From an uncultured Brevundimonas sp. (GTDB lineage: Bacteria > Pseudomonadota > Alphaproteobacteria > Caulobacterales > Caulobacteraceae), in the NCBI RefSeq assembly GCF_937863155.1, contig NZ_CALMFB010000063.1, positions 1-37,019 on the forward strand: 37,019 nt of DNA. The letters are read 5' to 3'. The notes below the pieces were generated by a model. It ran no database searches. It was not told where the DNA came from and was given only the letters and a program-made list of their open reading frames with translations. The translations under genes were made by a program, and so were the position numbers. Shown in pieces: positions 26,490-34,790 of the stretch. Position 1 is the first letter of the stretch; the number at the start of each line of letters is the position of its first letter.

Positions 26490-27077
26490 ATGGTCCGCTT
26501 CACCACAGACGATGATGTCCGCCGCCTGGGCGACGCCCTGGCCGAGTTGCGCCGCGAAAAAGGACTGAGCCAGGCCGAGGCCGGCGCCCGCATCGGCATG
26601 ACCAGTCAGGGCTGGGGCCTGTATGAATCCGGCCGCCGGTCGGGCCTGTTCCGGCCGGACATCCAGCGCCGCCTGACCGGCGCCCTGGACGCCACGCCCG
26701 AAGCCTTGATGCTGAAGCTGGAGCCGGAAGCAGACGTAAGCGTTTCATCGCCGCAGCGCGCTCCCGGTGTGGAATCAACTGGTGCGGCCTTTCGCGGCCC
26801 GGCCTTGCCGGCCGATGTTCGCCTGATGGTGCTGACGACGAACGAGATGGCGCCCTGGGCGGCCGCAGGGGTGACCATCGCCTATCGCCCCGGACAGCCG
26901 CCGCGCGAAGGCCAGGGCTGTCTGGTGCAGATGGCGGACGGACGCCGGCTGGTGCGACTGTATGGCGGCCGTACGGACGCGAATGTTTCATTGTTGTCAG
27001 GCGTGGGCGACAGCGAAAGTGTTTCTGTGGATCGCATAGCCGCCCTGTCCGCCGTGGTGGGACGCTTTGACGCCTGA
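26490..27077 (+). CDS. XRE-family regulator with S24-like C-terminal domain lacking catalytic residues
   Basis: A 195-residue phage-repressor-like protein. Residues 10-70 form a Cro/cI-type HTH (ALAELRREKGLSQAEAGARI followed by GMTSQGWGLYESGRR). After a linker, residues 110-165 resemble the LexA/S24 fold: MVLTTNEMAPWAAAGVTIAY, then RPGQPPREGQGCLVQMADGR and LVRLYGG. Where active members have the Ser of (D/N)SMxP this protein has Glu119, and the usual catalytic Lys corresponds to Arg156, so self-cleavage is unlikely. It may still sense a ligand or dimerise. It lies between nfu and a second regulator, with TGAAAC/GTTTCA boxes before, inside and after the gene. The target genes are unknown. Confidence 0.82.
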   Translation: MVRFTTDDDVRRLGDALAELRREKGLSQAEAGARIGMTSQGWGLYESGRRSGLFRPDIQRRLTGALDATPEALMLKLEPEADVSVSSPQRAPGVESTGAAFRGPALPADVRLMVLTTNEMAPWAAAGVTIAYRPGQPPREGQGCLVQMADGRRLVRLYGGRTDANVSLLSGVGDSESVSVDRIAALSAVVGRFDA

Positions 27078-27111
27078 TGAAACATAAATATTGCCATCAA
27101 AAGCGTTTCAT
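27077..27111 (+). promoter_or_regulatory. Inverted ATGAAAC / GTTTCAT pair between the two HTH regulator genes
   Basis: ATGAAAC (27077-27083) and GTTTCAT (27105-27111) flank a 21-base A+T-rich centre, starting at the stop codon of the first regulator and ahead of the second. AAGCGTTTCATTG at 27101-27113 is nearly repeated as AAGCGTTTCATCG at 26738-26750. In a GC-rich region this looks like an operator and promoter for the second regulator. Confidence 0.5.
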
Positions 27112-27158
27112 TGTAGATAGGCCCGGCGACGAAGCAAAGGCAGTCGGGGGACGGCTTG

Positions 27159-27530
27159 ATGACCAGGGGCGCAACAAGAGGCGCCGATGGCGTGGATCGC
27201 GCCGTGGGCGCTCGGATCGCGTCTCGTCGGGCCGCCCTGGGCTGGTCGCAGGCGCGGCTGGCGACCGCGGTGGGCGTCAGCTTTCAGCAGCTTCAGAAAT
27301 ACGAGTCCGGCCTGAACCGTGTCTCGGCCTCGCGCCTGCATCGCATCGCCGGGGTCCTGGGGGCGCCGGTGGCCGATTTCTTTCCAGACCCCGCCGAGCC
27401 CCCATCGCACGACAGGGACGCCCCGCCTCTGAACCGCGAAGCGCGCGGCATGCTGGCGGCCTTTGCCCGCATACAAGAGGCGCCGGTGCGCCGTGCGCTG
27501 GTTCAACTGGTGCAGGCCCTGGCCGCCTGA
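27159..27530 (+). CDS. Small XRE-family HTH regulator
   Basis: A 123-residue protein with a Cro/cI HTH at about 14-70: VGARIASRRAALGWSQARLA, then VGVSFQQLQKYESGLNRVSA and SRLHRIAGVLGAPVADFF. The ATG at 27159 is chosen over the TTG before it because GGGGGA lies 8 bases upstream. The C-terminal half (GMLAAFARIQEAPVRRALVQ) is a short helical segment. The recognition part (FQQxQKYExGxNRxSAS) is shared with the regulator at 33748, so the two are paralogs of a family widespread in Alphaproteobacteria, often with cell-cycle or stress roles. It ends 19 bases before tsaB. Confidence 0.88.
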   Translation: MTRGATRGADGVDRAVGARIASRRAALGWSQARLATAVGVSFQQLQKYESGLNRVSASRLHRIAGVLGAPVADFFPDPAEPPSHDRDAPPLNREARGMLAAFARIQEAPVRRALVQLVQALAA

Positions 27531-27549
27531 CGGCAGCGGAGGCGAGGGC

Positions 27550-28218
27550 GTGAGCCGGTTTCTGGTCATCGACACCGCCCTGAACGCCTGCCAGGCGGGG
27601 CTGTTTGACGGCGAGGCCGCCGTGGCGACGCTGGCGCGGCCGATGGAGCAGGGCGGGATGGAGCGGATCGCCGGCCTGGTGCGCGATCTGATGCAGGCGG
27701 CGGGCGTCGGCTTCGACACGGTGGATCGCATCGGCGTCACCGCCGGGCCGGGATCCTTCACCGGCCTGCGGGTGGGTCTGGCGTTCGCGCAAGGGCTGGG
27801 CGCGGCCCTGGACCGGCCGGTGATCGGGATTTCCAGCCTGGACGCCCTGGCCGCGTCGGTCGCGGCGGACGGCGCGGTGATGGCGGCCATCGACGCGCGG
27901 CGGAGCCAGGTCTATGCGCGGCTTTATCGCGACGGGGCGGCCCAAGGCCCGGCCGAGGCCCTAAACCTGGATCAGGCGCGCGCCCTGGCGGCGGATCAGG
28001 GGCCGGGCCTGCGCCTGGTGGGGTCGGGCGCCCCCCTGGTGGGCGAAGGCCTGGACAGGCCTGACATTCTGCCCTTGGCGGCGCCGGACCTGTCGGCGCT
28101 GGCGCAACTGACCCTCGCCGCCGATCCCCACGCCTTCCCGCCCCGGCCGATCTATCTGCGGGCGCCGGACGCCAAGCCGCCGACCCGCCGCCCTGGCGCG
28201 CCGCGCACGACGACATGA
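27550..28218 (+). CDS. tsaB: tRNA threonylcarbamoyladenosine biosynthesis protein TsaB
   Basis: A 222-residue TsaB, the partner that with TsaD and TsaE completes t6A37 on ANN-reading tRNAs. The ASKHA-fold N-terminus has FLVIDTALNACQAGLFDG, and the family signature VTAGPGSFTGLRVGLAFAQG is at about 63-82. The GTG at 27550 is chosen because GGAGG (27538-27542) lies 7 bases upstream and gives the normal N-terminus MSRFLVIDTA. The stop overlaps the rimI start (ATGA). The C-terminus ends in a Pro/Arg-rich stretch (KPPTRRPGAPRTTT). Confidence 0.93.
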   Translation: MSRFLVIDTALNACQAGLFDGEAAVATLARPMEQGGMERIAGLVRDLMQAAGVGFDTVDRIGVTAGPGSFTGLRVGLAFAQGLGAALDRPVIGISSLDALAASVAADGAVMAAIDARRSQVYARLYRDGAAQGPAEALNLDQARALAADQGPGLRLVGSGAPLVGEGLDRPDILPLAAPDLSALAQLTLAADPHAFPPRPIYLRAPDAKPPTRRPGAPRTTT

Positions 28219-28640
28219 GCGAGTTCACGGCCCAGGCCCTGGCCGATCTGCACGCCACGGCCTTTGCGGCGCCGTGGAGCGCGGCCGCCATCGCCGAACT
28301 GCTGGCCCAGCCGGGCGTCTTCGCCGAGGGGGATGAGGACGGCTTCATCCTGATCCGCGTCGTGGCCGACGAGGCCGAGATCCTGACCCTGGCCGTGCGG
28401 CCCGAGGCGCGTCGGCAGGGGGGGGGCGCCCGACTGGTGCAGGCCGCCGCCGGTCGCGCCGCCGGCCAGGGCGCCGCGCGCCTGTTCCTGGAGGTGGCCG
28501 AGGACAACGCCGCCGCCCGCGCCCTTTACGCCCGCTGCGGCTTCTCCGAGGTCGGTCGGCGACGCGGCTATTATCCGTCGTCCGGGGGCGGACGGATCGA
28601 CGCCCTGATGCTGGCGCGCGACCTTTGCGGGCTTCCCTAG
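28215..28640 (+). CDS. rimI: Ribosomal protein S18 alanine N-acetyltransferase (RimI-like)
   Basis: A 141-residue GNAT acetyltransferase. The acetyl-CoA loop is RRQGGGARLVQAAAGRAAGQ (R/QxxGxG/A). The C-terminal GNAT part is LFLEVAEDNAAARALYARCG followed by FSEVGRRRGYY, which is typical of RimI, including the final paired Tyr. RimI acetylates the N-terminus of S18. The tsaB-rimI overlap is the conserved context and supports the name; other GNAT substrates cannot be excluded. A run of eight G near 28420 encodes the Gly-rich loop and does not break the frame. Confidence 0.87.
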   Translation: MSEFTAQALADLHATAFAAPWSAAAIAELLAQPGVFAEGDEDGFILIRVVADEAEILTLAVRPEARRQGGGARLVQAAAGRAAGQGAARLFLEVAEDNAAARALYARCGFSEVGRRRGYYPSSGGGRIDALMLARDLCGLP

Positions 28641-28669
28641 GCGGGGGACGCGGCCTATCCTTGCGACCC

Positions 28670-29149
28670 ATGGACCGGATCGAACAACTGTGCGCCGAGC
28701 GCGGCATGCGCATGACCGAACAACGGCGCGTGATCGCGCGGGTTCTGTCGGCGGCCGAGGATCATCCCGACGTCGAGGAGCTGTATCGCCGCGCCTCGTC
28801 GATCGACCCGCACATCTCGATCGCCACCGTCTATCGCACCGTGCGCCTGTTCGAAGAGGCCGGCGTGGTCGAGAAGCACGACTTCGGCGACGGGCGCAGC
28901 CGCTATGAAGAGGCCGGCGACGACCACCACGATCACCTGATCGACACCAAGACCGGCGAGGTCATCGAATTCTTCGACGCCGAGATCGAACGGCTGAAGA
29001 CCGAGATCGCCAAACGGCTGGGCTTCGAATTGGTGGGGCACAAGCTGGAGCTTTACGGCCATGCCATCCCCGGCGCCGAGCCGGGCGAGCGCGAGGGCCT
29101 GATCTATCGCCGCCATCGCAAAGAGGACGACGCGGGTCCGACCGGTTGA
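28670..29149 (+). CDS. fur: Fur-family iron-responsive regulator
   Basis: A 159-residue Fur. The winged helix includes [20 protein letters not shown] (about 49-68). The metal region [20 protein letters not shown] keeps His86, His87 and His89, but the CxxC that binds structural zinc in E. coli Fur is replaced by DTKT (92-95). That is common in alphaproteobacterial Fur and Mur, so metal specificity (iron or manganese) cannot be read from sequence. The start gives [20 protein letters not shown], the usual N-terminus. Position between rimI and miaB is conserved; co-regulation with the Fe-S genes nfu and miaB is plausible. Confidence 0.92.
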   Translation: MDRIEQLCAERGMRMTEQRRVIARVLSAAEDHPDVEELYRRASSIDPHISIATVYRTVRLFEEAGVVEKHDFGDGRSRYEEAGDDHHDHLIDTKTGEVIEFFDAEIERLKTEIAKRLGFELVGHKLELYGHAIPGAEPGEREGLIYRRHRKEDDAGPTG

Positions 29150-29204
29150 AGCCTCTGGCGACGGCAAGTGGCGCGACGGGCGCGGGCGCATTAAAAGATC
29201 GCCC

Positions 29205-30593
29205 ATGACCCAGACTCAGGACCACGCCGCCGACACGACGGCCGGCGCCGCGACCAAGCGCCTGTTCATCAAGACCTACGGCTGTCAGATGAACGTCTAT
29301 GATTCCGAGCGCATGGCCGATGTCCTGCGCCCGCTGGGCTATGCGCCGACCGATACGGCCGAAGACGCCGACTTCGTGATCCTGAACACCTGCCACATCC
29401 GCGAGAAGGCCGCCGAGAAGGTCTATTCCGAACTGGGCAAGATGCGCGAGCTGAAGGACGCCCGCGGCGGCGCCATGACCATCGCCGTGGCCGGCTGCGT
29501 GGCCCAGGCCGAGGGGGAAGAGATCATGCGCCGCCAGCCGGCGGTCGATCTGGTGGTCGGGCCCCAGGCCTATCACCAGCTGCCGGAGCTGCTGACGCGC
29601 ACCGCGCGCGGACGGGGCGAGCGCATCGGCGCCGACTTCGCCCCGGTCGACAAGTTCGACGCCCTGCCGGCGGCCCGTGGCGTGGACGGGGTGACCGCCT
29701 TCCTGACCGTGCAGGAGGGTTGCGACAAATTCTGCACCTTCTGCGTCGTGCCCTATACGCGCGGGGCCGAATGGTCGCGGCCGGTGGCGGCGGTGCTGGC
29801 CGAGGCGCGCGCCCTGGCCGACAAGGGGGTGCGCGAGCTGACCCTGCTGGGCCAGAACGTCAACGCCTATGACGGCGAAGGGCCGGACGGAAAGCCGTCG
29901 ACCCTAGCGCGGCTGGCCTATGCCCTGGCCGAGATTCCGGGCATCGACCGCATCCGCTATACGACCAGCCATCCCAACGACATGTCGGACGAACTGATCG
30001 CCGCCCATGGCGATCTGGACGCCCTGATGCCCTATCTGCACCTGCCGGTTCAGTCGGGGTCTGACCGCATTCTGCGGCTGATGAACCGCAAGCACGGCCG
30101 GACGAAATATTTCGAGCTGATCGACCGCATCCGTCAGGCCCGGCCGGACATGGCCATGTCGGGTGACTTCATCGTCGGCTTCCCCGGCGAGACCGACCGC
30201 GATTTCGAGGACACCATGGATCTGGTGGCGCGGGTGAACTACGCCAGCGCCTTCTCCTTCATCTATTCGCCGCGCCCCGGCACGCCCGCCGCAACCATGG
30301 CGGTCCAGGTTCCGACCGACGTCGCCAAGGCGCGCCTGCACGCCCTGCAGCAACAGTTGATTCAGCAGCAGGTCGCCTTCAACGAAAGCCAGGCGGGCAA
30401 GACCCTGCCGGTGCTGTTCGAAAAGATCGGCCGTCATCGCCAGCAGGCCATCGGCCGCTCGCCCTATCTGCAGTCGGTGCATGTCGAGGACGCCCGTCAC
30501 CTGATCGGCCGGATCGTGCCGGTGACGATCCTCAGCGGACAGCAGAACAGTCTGACCGGCGTCCTGGCGGCCCCGGCCGAGGCGGCCGCCTGA
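29205..30593 (+). CDS. miaB: tRNA-2-methylthio-N6-dimethylallyladenosine synthase
   Basis: A 462-residue radical-SAM methylthiotransferase that adds the 2-methylthio group to i6A37 of tRNAs reading UNN codons. The N-terminal cluster ligands are Cys27 ([15 protein letters not shown]), Cys63 ([12 protein letters not shown]) and Cys98 ([10 protein letters not shown]). The radical-SAM cluster is Cys173, Cys177 and Cys180 ([16 protein letters not shown]). A C-terminal TRAM domain starts after about residue 395 ([20 protein letters not shown]). Full length. The stop overlaps the phoH-like start by one base (TGATG). Confidence 0.97.
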   Translation: MTQTQDHAADTTAGAATKRLFIKTYGCQMNVYDSERMADVLRPLGYAPTDTAEDADFVILNTCHIREKAAEKVYSELGKMRELKDARGGAMTIAVAGCVAQAEGEEIMRRQPAVDLVVGPQAYHQLPELLTRTARGRGERIGADFAPVDKFDALPAARGVDGVTAFLTVQEGCDKFCTFCVVPYTRGAEWSRPVAAVLAEARALADKGVRELTLLGQNVNAYDGEGPDGKPSTLARLAYALAEIPGIDRIRYTTSHPNDMSDELIAAHGDLDALMPYLHLPVQSGSDRILRLMNRKHGRTKYFELIDRIRQARPDMAMSGDFIVGFPGETDRDFEDTMDLVARVNYASAFSFIYSPRPGTPAATMAVQVPTDVAKARLHALQQQLIQQQVAFNESQAGKTLPVLFEKIGRHRQQAIGRSPYLQSVHVEDARHLIGRIVPVTILSGQQNSLTGVLAAPAEAAA

Positions 30594-31603
30594 TGGCGCG
30601 TGACACCGACTTCATCCCGCTGAACGCGGTCGAACTGGCGGCCGTGGTCGGCCCGGCCAGCCGCCACATCGCCCTGGTCGAGGACGCCTTCAAGGTGCTG
30701 ATCGAACAGCCCGGCGCGGGGGTCTCGGTCAACGGCTCGGCGCGCGATCGCGGCCAGGCGCGGCGGGTGATCGAAGACCTGGCCTCGCGCGCCGCCATGG
30801 GCGCCGAGGTGACCGAGGCCGACGTCCGCGCCGCCCTGGGCGCCGTCATGGGCCGGGCCATGCCCGCCGCCCGCGCCGATGCGCCGGTGGCCGAAACCCC
30901 GGCCGGATCGGTGGCCCTGCCGGTCGGACGGCGCGGCGCCATCGTGCCCAAGACGGCGGCCCAGGCGCGCTATCTGGAGACCCTGGCGCGGTGCGAACTG
31001 AGCTTCGGCGTCGGCCCGGCGGGCACGGGCAAGACCTTTCTGGCGGCGGCCTATGGCGCGTCCCTGCTGCGGCGTGGCCAGGTGGACCGGCTGGTCGTCA
31101 CTCGCCCGGCGGTCGAGGCGGGCGAGAAGCTGGGCTTCCTGCCCGGTGATCTGAACGAGAAGGTCGACCCTTATCTGGCGCCGATCTGGCAGGCGCTGGA
31201 CGACATCCTGGGGCCGGACGAGGTGCGCCGCCGCCGCGACAAGGGCGAGATCGAGGCCGCCCCCATCGCCTTCATGCGCGGACGGACGCTCAGCCACGCC
31301 TTCATCATCGTGGACGAGGCCCAGAACACCTCGCGCCTGCAGATGAAGATGGTGCTGACTCGCATCGGCGAAGGCTCGCGCATGGTGGTGACCGGCGATC
31401 CGTCGCAGGTCGATCTGCTGAACCCGCGCGATTCCGGCCTGGCCCATGCGTTGCGCATCCTGGACGGGGTCAAGGGCGTGGGGATCGAGACGTTCAGGGC
31501 CGAGGACGTGGTGCGTCACGCCATGGTCGAACGGATCGTGCGCGCCTATGACGCCGACGCCGCCCAGCGCCGCCCCGCGCCCGACCTGGAAGACGCGGAC
31601 TGA
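30593..31603 (+). CDS. PhoH-like ATPase (YbeZ)
   Basis: A 336-residue PhoH/YbeZ protein. After an N-terminal KH-like part (about 10-85), the P-loop GPAGTGKT is at 141-148, and FIIVDEAQNTSRLQMKMVLT follows near 235. MVVTGDPSQVDLLNPRDSGL completes the helicase-like core. YbeZ works with YbeY in rRNA processing, and the two genes are adjacent here, as in most Proteobacteria. The ATG overlaps the miaB stop, so translation should be coupled. No Pho-box was seen. Confidence 0.95.
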   Translation: MARDTDFIPLNAVELAAVVGPASRHIALVEDAFKVLIEQPGAGVSVNGSARDRGQARRVIEDLASRAAMGAEVTEADVRAALGAVMGRAMPAARADAPVAETPAGSVALPVGRRGAIVPKTAAQARYLETLARCELSFGVGPAGTGKTFLAAAYGASLLRRGQVDRLVVTRPAVEAGEKLGFLPGDLNEKVDPYLAPIWQALDDILGPDEVRRRRDKGEIEAAPIAFMRGRTLSHAFIIVDEAQNTSRLQMKMVLTRIGEGSRMVVTGDPSQVDLLNPRDSGLAHALRILDGVKGVGIETFRAEDVVRHAMVERIVRAYDADAAQRRPAPDLEDAD

Positions 31604-31609
31604 TCGCCG

Positions 31610-32062
31610 GTGACCGCGCCCGTCATAGAAATCGAGATCGAGGACGACGCCTGGGAGATCGTTCCTGAGGTCGAGGCGCGGGTCGTCGCTGCGGCCGCCG
31701 CGGCCTTGCACGACGCGGGCGGGGCGGTGGTTGTGCTGCTGACTGATGATGCGGCGGTTCAGGATCTGAACGCCCGGTTCCGGGGCAAGGACCGGCCGAC
31801 CAATGTGCTGTCGTTTCCGGCGCCCGAGACGGCGCGGCCGCATCGGGGCGACCTGGTGCTGGCCTATGGGGTGTGCGCGGCCGAGGCGGCGGAACAGGGG
31901 AAGACCATCGCCGATCATCTGAGCCATCTGGTCGTGCACGGCGTTCTGCACCTGCTGGGCCGGGACCATGAGGACGACGCCGAGGCCGAGGCGATGGAGG
32001 CCGAGGAGCGCGCCATACTGGCGACCCTGGGCGTGGCCGACCCCTATGCAGGTGAACGATGA
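31610..32062 (+). CDS. ybeY: Endoribonuclease YbeY
   Basis: A 150-residue single-strand-specific RNase for 16S rRNA 3'-end maturation and ribosome quality control. The zinc site [11 protein letters not shown] supplies His110, His114 and His120. [17 protein letters not shown] near 58-73 is the other family block. A GTG start is inferred from the six-base gap to the phoH-like stop and the normal N-terminal strand ([16 protein letters not shown]). The stop overlaps the lnt start (ATGA). The hemolysin-C/CorC gene often found next is missing. Confidence 0.95.
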   Translation: MTAPVIEIEIEDDAWEIVPEVEARVVAAAAAALHDAGGAVVVLLTDDAAVQDLNARFRGKDRPTNVLSFPAPETARPHRGDLVLAYGVCAAEAAEQGKTIADHLSHLVVHGVLHLLGRDHEDDAEAEAMEAEERAILATLGVADPYAGER

Positions 32063-33636
32063 GCGGACGGTTCGAGCAAGGGTTGACGGCGCGGTGGTCG
32101 CGCATCGGCCTGGCGCTGGCGGCCGGGGCGGCGACAGCGTTGGCGCATCCGCCGTTCGGGGTGTTGCCGGGGCTGTTGGGATACCCCCTGCTGATGCTGC
32201 TGGCCGAGCGGTCGGGCACGGTGCGAGGCGCCGCCTGGATGGGGTGGCTGGCGGGGTTCGCCTATTTCCTGATCGGCTGCTGGTGGGTGGCCGAGGCGTT
32301 TCTGGTCAATCCGGCCCAGGCGTGGATGGCGCCCTTCGCGGCCAGCCTGCTGCCCATGGGGCTGGGCCTGTTCTGGGCGGCGGCGGCGGCGCTGTATCGC
32401 CGGTTTGCTCCCCCAGGGATGGCGCGGGTGCTGGTCTTCACTGTCCTGTTCGGCCTGATGGAATGGCTGCGCGGCCATGTGCTGACCGGCTTTCCGTGGA
32501 ACCCGGCGGGCGCGGCCTGGAAGGCCGGGTCGGCGGGATCGCAGTTCGCGGCCGTGGCGGGGGTTTATGGTCTGAGCCTGGTCACCGTGGCGGCGGTTTC
32601 GGCGTTCGGGCCTCTGGCGGTCGCGGGCGAGCGTCGCCCGCGCCTGATCGCGGCGGGCGTGGGCGCAGGGGCTCTGATCCTGCTGGTCGCGGGCGGCATG
32701 GTGCGTCTGCATCAGGCGAAGGTTCAGCCGACAGACACCCTGATCCGCATCGTCCAGGCCGACATCGACCAGGACTACAAATGGTCGCCCGACGCTTATC
32801 GATCCATCGTTGATCGCTATCTGGCCCTGACGGTTCAGCCGGGGGCGGAACGACCCGACATCGTCATCTGGCCAGAGGGCGCCCTGCCGGTGACCGCCGC
32901 CGATTTCCTGGGCGAAGGTTCGGCCGAGGCGGTCGCCCTGTCGCGCGCCATGCAGCCGGGCCAGAGCCTGATCATGGGCCTCAGCCGGGGCCAGGCCGAT
33001 GCGTCGGCCGAGGGCGGCGCCCGCTATTTCAACAGCCTGTTCGTGCTGAACGACGAGGGCGGGCCGGGCCTGCGCATCGCCGCCGTCTATGACAAGCACC
33101 GGCTGGTTCCGTTCGGCGAATATCTGCCGCTGGGTCGGATGATGAGCGCGCTGGGGGTGCGCAGTCTGGTGCATGTGCCGGCCGATTTCAGCGCCGGACC
33201 CCGCCCCGCGCCCATCGACGTGCCGGGCGCACCGCGCGTGCAGCCGCTGATCTGTTACGAGGGCCTGTATCCCGGCTTCACCCCGGGGTCGGCCGGGCGG
33301 CCCGACTGGATCGTCAACATCTCGAACGACGCCTGGTTCGGCGCGACCTCGGGGCCCATCCAGCATCTGAACCTGGCCAGCTATCGCGCCATCGAGACCG
33401 GCCTGCCGATCGCGCGGTCCACGCCCACGGGGGTGTCGGCCCTGATCGATCCGTGGGGTCGGATCGTCGGCGGTCACCGGCTGGCGTCGGGCCAGTCCGG
33501 GGTGATCGACGCGCGCCTGTCGCGTCCGGCGGCGATCACCCTTTATGGCCGGATCGGGGACGGACTGTTCTGGCTGATGACGCTTCTGGGCCTGGCGCCG
33601 GCGGCGCCGTGGAGGCGGTTGCGCGGCGTCGGTTAA
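32059..33636 (+). CDS. lnt: Apolipoprotein N-acyltransferase
   Basis: A 525-residue inner-membrane enzyme that adds the third acyl chain to lipoproteins. About six TM helices span residues 15-225, then a periplasmic nitrilase-like domain carries the triad Glu273 ([10 protein letters not shown]), Lys346 ([16 protein letters not shown]) and Cys399 ([10 protein letters not shown]), followed by a final TM segment. [10 protein letters not shown] is a conserved membrane-side loop. It starts in a 4-base ATGA overlap with ybeY, so it belongs to the miaB operon. Its product acts on lipoproteins such as LptE and the DUF3576 protein encoded in this window. Confidence 0.95.
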   Translation: MSGRFEQGLTARWSRIGLALAAGAATALAHPPFGVLPGLLGYPLLMLLAERSGTVRGAAWMGWLAGFAYFLIGCWWVAEAFLVNPAQAWMAPFAASLLPMGLGLFWAAAAALYRRFAPPGMARVLVFTVLFGLMEWLRGHVLTGFPWNPAGAAWKAGSAGSQFAAVAGVYGLSLVTVAAVSAFGPLAVAGERRPRLIAAGVGAGALILLVAGGMVRLHQAKVQPTDTLIRIVQADIDQDYKWSPDAYRSIVDRYLALTVQPGAERPDIVIWPEGALPVTAADFLGEGSAEAVALSRAMQPGQSLIMGLSRGQADASAEGGARYFNSLFVLNDEGGPGLRIAAVYDKHRLVPFGEYLPLGRMMSALGVRSLVHVPADFSAGPRPAPIDVPGAPRVQPLICYEGLYPGFTPGSAGRPDWIVNISNDAWFGATSGPIQHLNLASYRAIETGLPIARSTPTGVSALIDPWGRIVGGHRLASGQSGVIDARLSRPAAITLYGRIGDGLFWLMTLLGLAPAAPWRRLRGVG

Positions 33637-33747
33637 GATCCCCGAATCGGCAACCGTTGCTATATTTAGGCGATTTTTCGTGACAGGACGAGCGTTCGCG
33701 CGCACATCAAGCGTTGTGTCATCGCAATAGCAGGTGGGATACCGCTG

Positions 33748-34161
33748 ATGCCCAGAGGCGCCGGGGATAACGGACCCCATCCGGTCGATCGCCATGTCGG
33801 GCGCCGGGTGTGCGAAAAACGGATCAGCCTGGGCTATAACCAGAGCGACCTGGGCCGGGCCCTGGGCCTGACCTTCCAGCAGATTCAGAAATACGAAAAG
33901 GGCGCCAATCGCATTTCGGCGTCCAAGCTGTGGGACATCGCCCGCTTCTTCAAGGTCGATATCGACTATTTCTTCCAGGGCCTGGCGGACGCCCAGCCCG
34001 GCATGGCCGAGGGCGACGCCCCGGCGTTCCAGCATGATTTTCCGGCCACCCGCCACACCATAGAGATCGCCCGCCTGGTTCCGGCGCTGCCGGTGCGCAA
34101 GCAGAAGCTGGTGCTGGAGATGGTGCGCGAGATGGCCGGCGCCTCCGGCGAAGACGACTGA
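33748..34161 (+). CDS. XRE-family HTH regulator
   Basis: A 137-residue regulator with a Cro/cI-type HTH at about 17-75: VGRRVCEKRISLGYNQSDLG, then LTFQQIQKYEKGANRISASK and LWDIARFFKVDIDYFFQGL. The rest is a helical tail (RHTIEIARLVPALPVRKQKL). It is a paralog of the protein at 27159. A regulator of this type behind lnt is a conserved arrangement in Alphaproteobacteria, normally followed by metK, which is absent here. CAGGTGGG lies about 8 bases before the ATG. The 110-base gap after lnt has A+T-rich stretches (CTATATTTAG), so it likely has its own promoter. Confidence 0.9.
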   Translation: MPRGAGDNGPHPVDRHVGRRVCEKRISLGYNQSDLGRALGLTFQQIQKYEKGANRISASKLWDIARFFKVDIDYFFQGLADAQPGMAEGDAPAFQHDFPATRHTIEIARLVPALPVRKQKLVLEMVREMAGASGEDD

Positions 34162-34168
34162 GACCGGC

Positions 34169-34672
34169 CTATTCCTGATCGCCGCCGTTGCGACGCCGCC
34201 CGAACGTGGGCGCGCGTTCCTTCTGTTCGGCCCAATAGGCGGGGCCGTCGTCGGGCTTGAACATGGTGCGCGGCGTGCCGTCGCGGGCGACGACCGCAAA
34301 GGTGTTGGTCGAGGCCTGATAGATCAGGGTGTCGCCGTTGGGGCGTTTCGCCGTCTCGGCGTCGCGCGGCGGCGTGGTGGTGAAGGCCCGCACCTTGGCC
34401 ATGAAATCCTCGGGCGACCGCGCGCCGAAATCGGCCCCGTTGCGCCGGTACAGCCGCTCGATCTTGGCATCGACCGTTTCGCGGCGATTGGCGGTGACGG
34501 CGGGCCTGGCCTCCGCCGCAGGTTCGGCCTCGGTGACTGCGGCCAGGGCCTGGGGCGCCTCGACCGTTCCGGCATCGGCCGCCCGGTCGCGCGTCTGAAC
34601 GGCCGAAGACCGTTCGCAGGCCGCCAGGACCAGGATCGAAACAAACGCGGACGCCAGAATTCCCTTGGTCAT
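34169..34672 (-). CDS. Putative lipoprotein with toxin-tail-like C-terminal motif
   Basis: A 167-residue protein I cannot assign to a named family. The signal MTKGILASAFVSILVLAACE has lipobox LAAC (Cys19). A Glu/Ala-rich stretch (about 20-65) is probably a spacer. The C-terminal part has IERLYRRNGADFGARSPEDF, then GDTLIYQASTNTFAVVARDG and TPRTMFKPDDGPAYWAEQ. That Y-x-NTF-V-DG-x-RTMFKP-Y pattern resembles, from memory, ends of CdiA-like and other polymorphic toxins or phage proteins. No immunity gene is seen beside it, so toxicity is not claimed. GGGAGGGTGAC sits just before the ATG. It converges on the XRE gene, 7 bases between stops. Confidence 0.7.
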   Translation of the reverse strand: MTKGILASAFVSILVLAACERSSAVQTRDRAADAGTVEAPQALAAVTEAEPAAEARPAVTANRRETVDAKIERLYRRNGADFGARSPEDFMAKVRAFTTTPPRDAETAKRPNGDTLIYQASTNTFAVVARDGTPRTMFKPDDGPAYWAEQKERAPTFGRRRNGGDQE

Positions 34673-34701
34673 GTCACCCTCCCGAACTGACCCACCGACG
34701 T

Positions 34702-34731
34702 TATCTAGGCACAGGTTTGGTGTTCATGCAA
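34702..34731 (-). promoter_or_regulatory. Candidate promoter of the putative lipoprotein gene
   Basis: On the minus strand TTGCAT (34731-34726) and TAGATA (34707-34702), 18 bases apart, lie 30-60 bases before the start codon. The match to sigma-70 boxes is modest, and the region also serves the divergent coaBC gene. Confidence 0.33.
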
Positions 34732-34790
34732 TGTTCCTGGTTGGGTTCCTTTCCGGCGCCTCGACGCTGACACGCGCGGCGGTTAAACCC

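Noticed and set aside
28418-28428. Possible frameshift at a run of eight G in rimI
   Set aside because: The frame continues through the expected GNAT motifs on both sides, so the run encodes the Gly-rich acetyl-CoA loop.
33715-33725. GCGTTGTGTCATCGC before the third HTH gene as another GTTTCA box
   Set aside because: It needs an insertion to match the box, so I did not count it.
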